A DNA stretch of 64,000 bases from CAWAPS01 sp963783945 (GTDB taxonomy: Bacteria > Actinomycetota > Acidimicrobiia > Acidimicrobiales > Palsa-688): the NCBI GenBank assembly GCA_963783945.1, contig CAWAPS010000024.1, forward strand, positions 186,001-250,000, written 5' to 3'. A program made the position numbers and the translations under genes. This document shows, one piece after another, positions 26,553-33,249 of the stretch; position 1 is the first letter of the stretch, and each line of letters starts with the position of its first letter. The notes under the pieces are model-generated. The model was not told where the DNA came from and ran no database searches. It saw only the letters and a program-made list of their open reading frames with translations.

Positions 26553-27103
26553 CCATTGAACCGGTTCTGTGCGACAGCGACGCCGTCGCAGAGGATGCAC
26601 TCGACCGCGTCGGCTGCGATCTCGACGCTGACGTCGAGCTCCGCCCGATCGCGTTTCGAAGGCGAGCGGAGAACGTGGTTCGCTCCCTGCTCCTTGCCGC
26701 CCGGAGGTTTGCCGATGCCGATGCGAACCCGGGTGAAGGCGTCGGAGTGGAGGTGGGACTTGATCGAGCGCAGCCCGTTGTGGCCAGCGAGCCCGCCGCC
26801 CGACTTGACCCGCACGACCCCTAGGGCCAAATCCAGCTCGTCGTGCACCACGACCAGCCGCTCCAGGTCGGTGATGCCGAACCGGCGCACCAGCGGGGCT
26901 ACGGCCCGGCCGGAGTCGTTCATGTAGGTCTGGGGAAACGCCAGAGCCAGCCGTTTGTCACCGACTCGCGCCTCGGCCACCAGCGCATGCTCCTTGGACC
27001 GCTTCAGTCGCTCGCCGTGGCGGCGGGCAAGCAGGGCCACGGTGTCGGCCCCGGCGTTGTGCCGGCTCCTCTCGAACTCCGCCCCCGGGTTGCCGAGTCC
27101 CAC
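26543..27103 (-). CDS. pth: Peptidyl-tRNA hydrolase
   Basis: A 186-residue Pth. GLGNPGAEFERSRHNAG contains the catalytic His and substrate-contact Asn; PQTYMNDSG, VVHDELDLALG (catalytic Asp) and GGGLAGHNGLRSI follow. It recycles peptidyl-tRNA. The only standard start is GTG 27103, which trims the first beta strand; the in-frame upstream codons CTG-CTG-GCG would give the usual LLAVGLGNPG, so initiation may be at a CTG. The C-terminus has a short extra tail. It lies downstream of rplY as in many bacteria. Confidence 0.94.
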   Translation of the reverse strand: MGLGNPGAEFERSRHNAGADTVALLARRHGERLKRSKEHALVAEARVGDKRLALAFPQTYMNDSGRAVAPLVRRFGITDLERLVVVHDELDLALGVVRVKSGGGLAGHNGLRSIKSHLHSDAFTRVRIGIGKPPGGKEQGANHVLRSPSKRDRAELDVSVEIAADAVECILCDGVAVAQNRFNGCP

Positions 27104-27148
27104 CGCCAGCAGGTCCGACGGCGTTCCCGACCGGGCCCGGCCGAGCAG

Positions 27149-27856
27149 CTAGCTGTCGCCGTCGGCGCCTGCGCCGGCGGCGCCTCCAGCCCCACCGGCC
27201 GACTCGGTGGATCGGCCTTCCGCCTCGCCTGCTGCTCGCGCCCCCTCGCCCTCTTCGCCTTCGGCCGCCTCGGCCTCCGCCGCCTCGAGCTCGATGGCGG
27301 CCCGGGACACCGACGCCAGCACGACGATGTCGTCGGAGGGTACGTCGGTGGTCGCGCCTTCGGGCAGAGCCAGGTCGGCGACGCGGATGGCCTCGCCGAT
27401 CGTCATGGTGCTGATGTCGACCTCGATCGACGGAGGTATGGCGGCCGGGGTGGCGTTCACGGTCAGGGACGTCAGCAGGTGCTCGACCAGGCCCTTCTCC
27501 ATCTCCACCTCCTTGGCCTCCCCGACCAGCACGATCGGGACCTCGGCGGAGATGACCTCGTCCCGTCTCACGATCTGGAAGTCCACATGGAGGACGGTGT
27601 GGCGGACGGGGTGGCGCTGGATGGCCCGGGCCAGGGCCAGCCGGATGTCGGAGCCGATCTGCAGCGACAGCAGCTGATTGAGCCCGGCATCCCCGGTCAA
27701 GGCGTGGCGCAGGGCCCGGCCGTCCACCGAAACCGAGATGCCCTCGCTTCCATGGCCGTAGACCACGGCCGGCACGCGGCCGGAGGTCCGGAGGCGCCTC
27801 GACTCGGCCGAGCCGGTCTTTCGGCCGGGTTCGGCTATCAGGGTGATCTCAGCCAT
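27149..27856 (-). CDS. rplY: 50S ribosomal protein L25/general stress protein Ctc
   Basis: A 235-residue bL25 of the long Ctc type. The L25 domain (residues 1-95) has AEPGRKTGSAESRRLRTSG and VPAVVYGHGSEG, followed by the beta-rich C-terminal TL5/Ctc domain (VPIVLVGEAKEVE, PPSIEVDISTMTIGEAI). A low-complexity Ala/Glu/Gly tail ends it. It binds 5S rRNA. ATG 27856 is chosen; an in-frame upstream extension is a repeat-derived Pro/Ala/Arg stretch and is not real. The 860-base region upstream is full of repeats. Confidence 0.95.
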   Translation of the reverse strand: MAEITLIAEPGRKTGSAESRRLRTSGRVPAVVYGHGSEGISVSVDGRALRHALTGDAGLNQLLSLQIGSDIRLALARAIQRHPVRHTVLHVDFQIVRRDEVISAEVPIVLVGEAKEVEMEKGLVEHLLTSLTVNATPAAIPPSIEVDISTMTIGEAIRVADLALPEGATTDVPSDDIVVLASVSRAAIELEAAEAEAAEGEEGEGARAAGEAEGRSTESAGGAGGAAGAGADGDS

Positions 27857-27916
27857 CTGCTCGCGCTCCTGCCAGGGACTATGCGTACGACGAGGGGACC
27901 GGGAGAGTGTATCGGA

Positions 27917-28076
27917 CGGGCGGGGCGCCGGCGGGCGGGGCGGGGCGCCGGCGGGCGGGGCGGGGCGCCGGCGGGCGGGGCGGGGCGCCGGCGGGGGCGG
28001 CGCGGCGGGGCGGGGCGCCGGCGGGGCGCCGGCGGGCGGGGCGGGGCGCCGGCGGGGCGGGGCGGGCGGGGCGGCA
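27917..28076. repeat. GC-rich tandem repeat, 20-bp unit
   Basis: The unit GCGGGCGGGGCGGGGCGCCG is perfectly repeated three times at 27931-27990 and continues in degenerate and truncated copies on both sides (27917-28076). It consists almost only of G and C, with many runs of four G on the plus strand that could form G-quadruplexes. It lies 60-220 bases upstream of rplY. No coding role is credible. Confidence 0.85.
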
Positions 28077-28240
28077 GGCAAAGCGGGCGACGGCGAACGG
28101 GCCGGGCGGGGCGCCGGCAGACGGCAGACCCCGATGACGAGGCCACGAGCTACGCCCGACGGGTGACCGATGGGTGACCGACGGCGAGGCCCGGAGCGGC
28201 GGGCAGGCCGCTCAGCAGGCGTACATCCCATTTTCTGGTA

Positions 28241-28309
28241 GACGTTTCGTTTTCTCGGAGTAGAAACGCACGTATATCGTGCATTTCTGCACCGAGAAAA
28301 CGAAATGTC
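28241..28309. repeat. Long hairpin (18-bp outer stem plus 11-bp inner stem)
   Basis: GACGTTTCGTTTTCTCGG at 28241-28258 pairs with 28292-28309 (17 of 18 positions), and inside it AGAAACGCACG pairs with CGTGCATTTCT (10 of 11), leaving a small TATAT-like loop. The 69-base element is far more AT-rich than its surroundings. It lies between prs and rplY, both on the minus strand. No U-run follows on either strand; it could be an RNA structure, a terminator or a mobile palindrome. Confidence 0.75.
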
Positions 28310-28440
28310 GACGAGAATCAGGTCGATGGGACGGCTCGTTGGACGATTCAGGAGGATTTGTCCGGAATAGGACGAGGCGGGAACGGGCCCTGACGGGCCA
28401 TCGTGGCGCGGGCACGCCGGAAGGCCGGCGCCCCAGCCGG

Positions 28441-28690
28441 CGGGCCCCGGGCTAGGGCGGTCTGACCCGCCCCGTCGTCGGGCCCCGGCCTGACCGACCG
28501 GCGGGGCCCCGGCCTGACCCGCCCCGTCGTCGGGTCCCGGCCTGACCCTCCCCGCCGTCGGGCCCCGGGCTAGCGCGGCCTATCCGACCGGCGGGCCCCG
28601 GGCTAGGCCGGTCTGACCCGCCCCGTCGTCGGGCCCCGGCCTGACCGACCGGCGGGCCCCGGCCTGACCCGCCTCACCGGCGAGCCCGGG
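28441..28690. repeat. Decayed direct repeats, including two 64-bp copies
   Basis: About 64 bases at 28441-28504 recur at 28592-28655 with a single difference, and shorter units built on GGCCCCGGCCTGACC and CCCGGGCTAG fill the space between and after. The block sits just downstream of the prs stop. No gene is visible here. Confidence 0.75.
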
Positions 28691-28717
28691 CTAGGGCGGC
28701 CCCCGAAACCGCGACGA

Positions 28718-29704
28718 TCAGGTCTGGTTTTCCCCGCCGAATATCTGGGAGACCGACCCGTCGGTGAACACCGCGTCGATGCAGTCGGCCACCATCTTGG
28801 CGATCGTCACCACCTCGATCTTGTCGATCTGCTTCTCCGGGGGGAGGGGCAGGGTATCGGTGACCACGACGCGGGCGATGGGCGAGTTCTTGAGCCGGTC
28901 GGTCGCAGGATCCGACAGGACCGGGTGGGTACACATGGCCCACACCTCGGTCGCTCCTCGATCGAGCAGAATCTCGGCCGCCGCGCAGATGGTGCCGGCG
29001 GTGTCGATCATGTCGTCGATCAGCACGCACATGCGTCCCGCCACGTCACCCATCACGTCGAGGGCCCGCACCTGGTTGACCGCGTCCTTGGGCCGGCGCT
29101 TGTAGACCGCGGCGACGTCCACCTCGTCGCCGGCATGGCGGGCGGCCTGCTCGGCCACCTTGGTCCGGCCGGTATCGGGGGACACCATGACGAAGTCTCC
29201 GCTCGGCGCGTGCTCGCGCAGGTAGTCGGTCAGAAGCGGGACGGCGGTCAGGTGGTCGACCGGGCCGTTGAAGAACCCTTGGATCTGGCCCGAATGCAGA
29301 TCGACCGACATGATCCGGTCGGCGCCGGCGGTGGTGAAGAAGTCCGACACCATGCGGGCGGATATAGGTTCGCGGCCCTTGGACTTGCGGTCCTGACGGG
29401 AGTAGCCGTAGTACGGGCAGACGGCGGTGATCCGCTTGGCCGACGCCCGCTTGGCCGCGTCGATCATCAGCCACTGCTCCAGGAGCGAATCGTTGACCGA
29501 GCGGCCCGGGCTGCGGCCATGGGACTGGATGACGAACACGTCCCCGCCCCGCACCGACTCGGCGAAGCGCGGCCGCACCTCCCCGTTGGCGAAATCGACG
29601 AGATTGGCGTCTGCGATCGGGACCTGCAGGTTGGCCGCGATCTCCTCGGCCAGGACCGGATGAGTCCGGCCGGTCAGCAAGTGGAGCTTGCGGGTGGGGG
29701 TCAG
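28718..29704 (-). CDS. prs: Ribose-phosphate pyrophosphokinase
   Basis: Makes PRPP from ribose 5-phosphate and ATP for nucleotide, histidine and tryptophan synthesis. Motifs: FANGEVRPRFAESVRGGDVF, YYGYSRQDRKSKGREPI, VDLHSGQIQGFF and the PRPP loop CVLIDDMIDTAGTICAAAE. The first standard start, TTG 29680, removes the first beta strand. The frame upstream reads LTPTRKLHLLTGRTHP with a CTG at 29704 placed 6 bases after GGAAGG, so I take CTG as the likely start (329 codons including the stop). It lies 39 bases after glmU, the usual glmU-prs pairing. Confidence 0.92.
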   Translation of the reverse strand: MTPTRKLHLLTGRTHPVLAEEIAANLQVPIADANLVDFANGEVRPRFAESVRGGDVFVIQSHGRSPGRSVNDSLLEQWLMIDAAKRASAKRITAVCPYYGYSRQDRKSKGREPISARMVSDFFTTAGADRIMSVDLHSGQIQGFFNGPVDHLTAVPLLTDYLREHAPSGDFVMVSPDTGRTKVAEQAARHAGDEVDVAAVYKRRPKDAVNQVRALDVMGDVAGRMCVLIDDMIDTAGTICAAAEILLDRGATEVWAMCTHPVLSDPATDRLKNSPIARVVVTDTLPLPPEKQIDKIEVVTIAKMVADCIDAVFTDGSVSQIFGGENQT

Positions 29705-29743
29705 CTCTAACCTTCCGGATCGGTCAATATTCCTCAGACGCGC

Positions 29744-30856
29744 TCATGGCAGCTCCCGGTCATCTTGCCCACCAGTGAAGCATGGACCGGTCACCAAGCC
29801 GGCTGCCACTTTGCTCCCGGGAGGAAGAAACGCCCACGGTCCGACTTCGGCGTCGGCCCCGATCTCGGCGTTGCGTCCCACCGTCGCCTTGATCACAGCA
29901 TTGGGGCCGACCAGGCAATCGGCGAGCTGGGTGTTGGGCCCGAGCTCGGCGCCCATTTCGACGACGGTTCGTCCCTGGAGGTGGGTGGCGGGGTATAGGA
30001 CGACGTCGGGGCTCAGCTCGACCGTCGTGTCCACGTAGGTCGCCTCGGGGTCGACCATCGTGACGCCGCGGCGCATCCAGCGTTCGTTGATCCGCGATCG
30101 CAAGACCGCTTCGGCCACGGACAGCTGGTGGCGGTCGTTGACCCCCGCCGCCTCCATGGCATCCTCCACGATCATCGAGACGACGGGATAGCCGGCGTCG
30201 TGCAGAACGCCGATGGCATCGGTGAGGTAGTACTCGCCCTGGGAGTTGTCCGGGGTGAGGCGGCGCAGGGCGGGGGCCAGAACCGAACGGCGGAACACGT
30301 AGATCGACGTGTTCACCTCATTCACCGCCAGTTCCTCATCGGTCGCATCGGCCTGCTCGACCACGCGCGCTACTCGGTCGTTGCGATCCCGAATAACCCG
30401 GCCGTACCCGTACGGCTCTTCGACAATCGCGGTCAAGAGGCTCGCCGCGGCGTCAGCCCGGCGATGAGCCCGGACCAGGCCGGCCAGAGTGGGCGGGCGG
30501 AGGAGCGGGGTATCGCCCGGCAGAACCACGATGTCCTCGTCGTAGTCGCCGTCGTCGGGAAACGCGGTCAAGGCCACCATGACCGCATCGCCGGTTCCCC
30601 GCAGCACCGTCTGCTCCACGAACTCGATGCGCAGACCAACCGGCGGTTGCTCGCTGACGGCCTTGGTCACCCGGGCCGCGCCGTGGCCCACCACCACGAC
30701 CGCCCGTTGCACGTCCAGCTCCGCCAGCGCGTGCAGGACGTGCAGCACCATCGGCCGCCCGCACAGCCGATGGAGCGGCTTGGGACGCTCTGATCTCATG
30801 CGAGTTCCCTCGCCGGCGGCCAGAACGACAGCAGAAAGCTTCGAGTCGCGCGCCAT
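29744..30856 (-). CDS. glmU: GlmU-like N-acetylglucosamine-1-phosphate uridyltransferase, short C-terminus
   Basis: A 370-residue GlmU relative. The pyrophosphorylase domain is complete: VVLAAGEGTRMRSERPKPLH, EQTVLRGTGDAV, VLPGDTPLLR, GYGRVIRD, NEVNTSIYVF and NSQGEYYLTDAI. It then enters the left-handed beta-helix but stops after about five coils at VGPWAFLPPGS, some 80-100 residues short of usual GlmU. The segment with the acetyltransferase catalytic His and acetyl-CoA site is missing and is not found in another frame before prs. UDP-GlcNAc formation from GlcNAc-1-P is therefore supported, acetylation of GlcN-1-P is not. Confidence 0.88.
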   Translation of the reverse strand: MARDSKLSAVVLAAGEGTRMRSERPKPLHRLCGRPMVLHVLHALAELDVQRAVVVVGHGAARVTKAVSEQPPVGLRIEFVEQTVLRGTGDAVMVALTAFPDDGDYDEDIVVLPGDTPLLRPPTLAGLVRAHRRADAAASLLTAIVEEPYGYGRVIRDRNDRVARVVEQADATDEELAVNEVNTSIYVFRRSVLAPALRRLTPDNSQGEYYLTDAIGVLHDAGYPVVSMIVEDAMEAAGVNDRHQLSVAEAVLRSRINERWMRRGVTMVDPEATYVDTTVELSPDVVLYPATHLQGRTVVEMGAELGPNTQLADCLVGPNAVIKATVGRNAEIGADAEVGPWAFLPPGSKVAAGLVTGPCFTGGQDDRELP

Positions 30857-30944
30857 CCTCCTGTTCTATCAACCCTTCGGTCGTGTCATGCGGCATCATG
30901 TGCGCGACGCTTGTCAGCAGAGCGCGCAGCAGGCTGGCCCGTAT

Positions 30945-31019
30945 TGGCGGGTAGTTCAACGGCAGAACGCCTGACTTTGGATCAGGAGGCTGAAGGTTCG
31001 AGTCCTTCCCCGCCAGCCA
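30945..31019 (+). tRNA. tRNA-Gln (anticodon TTG)
   Basis: A complete cloverleaf can be drawn by eye. The acceptor TGGCGGG pairs with CCCGCCA at 31009-31015, followed by discriminator G and an encoded CCA. The anticodon stem CTGAC...  loop TTTGGAT reads anticodon TTG (codon CAA), and the T arm GAAGGTTCGAGTCCTTC is standard. A tRNA-Gln next to glmU is a known actinobacterial arrangement; it is transcribed divergently from glmU. Confidence 0.93.
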
Positions 31020-31105
31020 GGAAACCCTCAGGTAGGCGGGCTGGGTTGTCGTCGAACCGGGTCGGGGTAACGTCGGACGGGGTTTCAAGCAGGAGGGATT
31101 CGATA

Positions 31106-31606
31106 GTGAGCACAACGCCGATCGATGTCGCCTCGTTCCCGCAGCAACGGCAGGGGCGTCTGGCCGCCGGGCTGGCCCTGATCGCGCTGCTCGGTACGAT
31201 CGCTCTCGTGCTCGGGGTGGCCGCGCACGACAAGGCGGTAGCGAACACGGTGCCGAAACCACCGCCTCCGCTCACGGCCATCGAGGTCAGGGTCAACGCA
31301 ATCGCCGCCCAGATCGTCGCACCCATCAACGCGTTCCCGCAGACGCCCGCCCAGGTCGCCGCGGCCGACTCGGCGATAAACCGGACGCTCGCCCACGTCC
31401 AGAGGGAGTTGGTTACCGGATGGCCGGTGTCCGCATCTCGGGAGGTCGCGACATGGTCGGCCGATATCGGGAAGGTGCGGAGCGACGCAGGTCGCGGTGG
31501 GGTGTGGTCTCAGTCCCCCATCGAACTGACGCCGACGTTCCTGAAGGATCTCAAGACGCTTTTCCACGCCCAAGGTCGGGTCATGCGGACGATCGGCCGG
31601 TCATGA
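31106..31606 (+). CDS. Hypothetical single-pass membrane protein
   Basis: I do not recognise a family. The protein has 166 residues, a short cytoplasmic N-terminus, one transmembrane helix (LAAGLALIALLGTIALVLGVAA) near residues 19-40, and an extracytoplasmic domain that is mostly helical (IEVRVNAIAAQIVAPINAF, SAINRTLAHVQREL). GTG 31106 is supported by a strong AGGAGGG ribosome site 9 bases upstream; the in-frame upstream extension would cross the tRNA gene. It begins 86 bases after tRNA-Gln. Confidence 0.75.
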   Translation: MSTTPIDVASFPQQRQGRLAAGLALIALLGTIALVLGVAAHDKAVANTVPKPPPPLTAIEVRVNAIAAQIVAPINAFPQTPAQVAAADSAINRTLAHVQRELVTGWPVSASREVATWSADIGKVRSDAGRGGVWSQSPIELTPTFLKDLKTLFHAQGRVMRTIGRS

Positions 31607-31640
31607 GCCGCACGAATGGAAGGCGGTCTTGGACGAGAAG

Positions 31641-31669
31641 TTTGAGGTTCAAGTCCTCTCCCTCAGCCA
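31641..31669 (+). other. Possible tRNA 3'-end remnant
   Basis: The sequence resembles a tRNA T arm and 3' end: GAGGTTCAAGTCCTC followed by TCCCTCAG and CCA. No matching 5' acceptor strand (TGAGGGA or CTGAGGG) lies within 90 bases upstream, so it is not an intact tRNA. It could be a relic of integration or chance similarity. Confidence 0.25.
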
Positions 31670-31758
31670 CAATTGCGTGAACCGCGCAGGTGGCGGCGGA
31701 TCCCCCGGTGGCTCTGGCGTAGCATCGCAGTTGGGGATTCTCCACAGGAGGGAAGTGA

Positions 31759-32151
31759 GTGGACGACTGGGAACCCATCACCCGCGGAGCTATCGAGGTG
31801 CCCGACAACCAGCCGGCCACGGGGACGATCACAGCCGAGACGACACTCAGCCGCGAGCCTGACGATCACTGGCGCCGGGCCTTCCAGAAGCCGTCGGGGG
31901 TGTCCGAGGCAGTGTTGCTGAGCTGGCAGCATCCCCGTCTGACGGGCGACAAGGTGATGATCGAAGTCAACAAGTCGGAGGACCTGCAGGGGATGGTGAA
32001 CTACGTCGACGGAGCCATCGAATGGGCGAACCAGTGGTACGTCGGCAACGTGCTGCCGCACCTGCGGGCGGAGAGGACCCGGCGGGCCGAAAAGGAGACC
32101 AAGCGTGAAGCCGACCTGGCCAAGGCCCGCCAGATCGCCGAAGGCTTGTAG
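31759..32151 (+). CDS. Hypothetical protein, 130 residues
   Basis: I do not recognise a family. The protein is soluble, with an acidic N-terminal half and a charged helical C-terminus (RAERTRRAEKETKREADLAKARQ in two parts) that may form a coiled coil. The middle is Trp-rich (DGAIEWANQWYVGNVLP). GTG 31759 follows an AGGAGGGA ribosome site by 5 bases. Codon use is like that of neighbouring genes. No partner gene suggests a role. Confidence 0.75.
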   Translation: MDDWEPITRGAIEVPDNQPATGTITAETTLSREPDDHWRRAFQKPSGVSEAVLLSWQHPRLTGDKVMIEVNKSEDLQGMVNYVDGAIEWANQWYVGNVLPHLRAERTRRAEKETKREADLAKARQIAEGL

Positions 32152-32323
32152 GGGAAGCGACCGGTCGAGGGCTGACTCGACCCGGGGCCCGCCTGCCCCC
32201 TCGGGAAGGTGAGGCGGGAGGAGAGGCCGGGGGTGCGGCGGCCGGTAGGCCCGGGATGGGTGCGGCCGGTAGGCCGGGGATCGGCGGAGCGGACAAGGGC
32301 CGGCGCAGGCGTACGGTGACAGC

Positions 32324-33157
32324 ATGCGCTTCGCCTTCAAGACGGCTCCGCAGCACACGACGTGGGAGGACATGCTCGCGGTCTGGCGAGCGGCCGACGA
32401 CATCGACGTGTTCGAGTCCGGGTGGAACTTCGACCACTTCTACCCCATCTTTTCCGACCCCACCGGCCCGTGCCTGGAAGGGTGGGTCACTCTCACCGCC
32501 CTGGCCCAGGCCACCCGTCGGCTCCGGCTGGGCACGCTCGTAACCGGCATCCACTACCGGCACCCGGCCGTCCTGGCCAACATGGCCGCCTCTCTGGACA
32601 TCGTCTCTGGGGGCCGCCTCGAGCTGGGGATCGGCGCCGGCTGGAACGAGGAGGAGTCGGGTGCCTATGGCATCGAGCTCGGTACGCCCGGGCAGCGCAG
32701 CGACCGCTTCGAGGAGGCGTGCGAGGTGATCGTGGGATTGCTGTCGCAGGAAACAACGACCTTCTCGGGTGCCTACTACCGGCTGACCGATGCCCGGTGC
32801 AACCCGAAACCGGTGCAACAGCCCCACCCGCCCATCTGCATCGGCGGTAGCGGCGAGCGGCGGACCCTCCGCACCGCCGCCCGATTCGCCCAGCACTGGA
32901 ATTTCGTCGGCGGCACGGTCGAGCAGTTCCGGGCCAAGCTCGACGTCCTGCACCAGCACTGCGCCTCGGTCGGGCGCGACCCAGGTGAGATCGTCGTCTC
33001 GAGCCACGTTGGCTTCGAGGGTGACGCCAAGGAAACGGCTGCTGCCGCGGCCGAGATGGGAGAAGCCGGGCTGGACCTGGCGATCGTGCAGTTGCGACCG
33101 CCACACCGGCCCGACGTGCTGGAGCCCCTGGCCGAAGCGCTCGCCCAGGTGGACTGA
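32324..33157 (+). CDS. LLM-class F420-dependent oxidoreductase
   Basis: A 277-residue luciferase-like TIM-barrel protein. MRFAFKTAPQHTTWEDMLAVW, TRRLRLGTLVTGIHYRHPAV, DIVSGGRLELGIGAGWNEEE, CNPKPVQQPHPPICIGGSGE and the late GTVEQFRAKLD region fit the actinobacterial F420-dependent branch rather than FMN luciferases. The substrate cannot be deduced. The gene stands alone on the plus strand, convergent with proS. An F420-linked FrhB-type protein lies 4 kb away but is not in the same operon. Confidence 0.88.
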   Translation: MRFAFKTAPQHTTWEDMLAVWRAADDIDVFESGWNFDHFYPIFSDPTGPCLEGWVTLTALAQATRRLRLGTLVTGIHYRHPAVLANMAASLDIVSGGRLELGIGAGWNEEESGAYGIELGTPGQRSDRFEEACEVIVGLLSQETTTFSGAYYRLTDARCNPKPVQQPHPPICIGGSGERRTLRTAARFAQHWNFVGGTVEQFRAKLDVLHQHCASVGRDPGEIVVSSHVGFEGDAKETAAAAAEMGEAGLDLAIVQLRPPHRPDVLEPLAEALAQVD

Positions 33158-33249
33158 GAACCCAGGCCTGTCGGGCGGCGCTGGAGGCTCAGGCGGCCCA
33201 GCCGGACCCGAATGAACCATCCGACCCGCCTTCGGGCCCGACACCTCCC

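Noticed and set aside
27857..28231. N-terminal extension of rplY
   Set aside because: The translation is made of the GC tandem repeat (Pro/Ala/Arg runs), and the family start is ATG 27856.
28212..28415. A 67-codon minus-strand frame over the hairpin
   Set aside because: It crosses the palindrome, has no ribosome site and no recognisable protein features.
27917..28690. Possible CRISPR array
   Set aside because: Repeats are contiguous or decayed, GC-only, without unique spacers of constant length, and no cas genes are present.
31560..31675. Second complete tRNA gene
   Set aside because: Only a T-arm and 3'-end-like segment are present; no pairing 5' acceptor strand or D arm is found.
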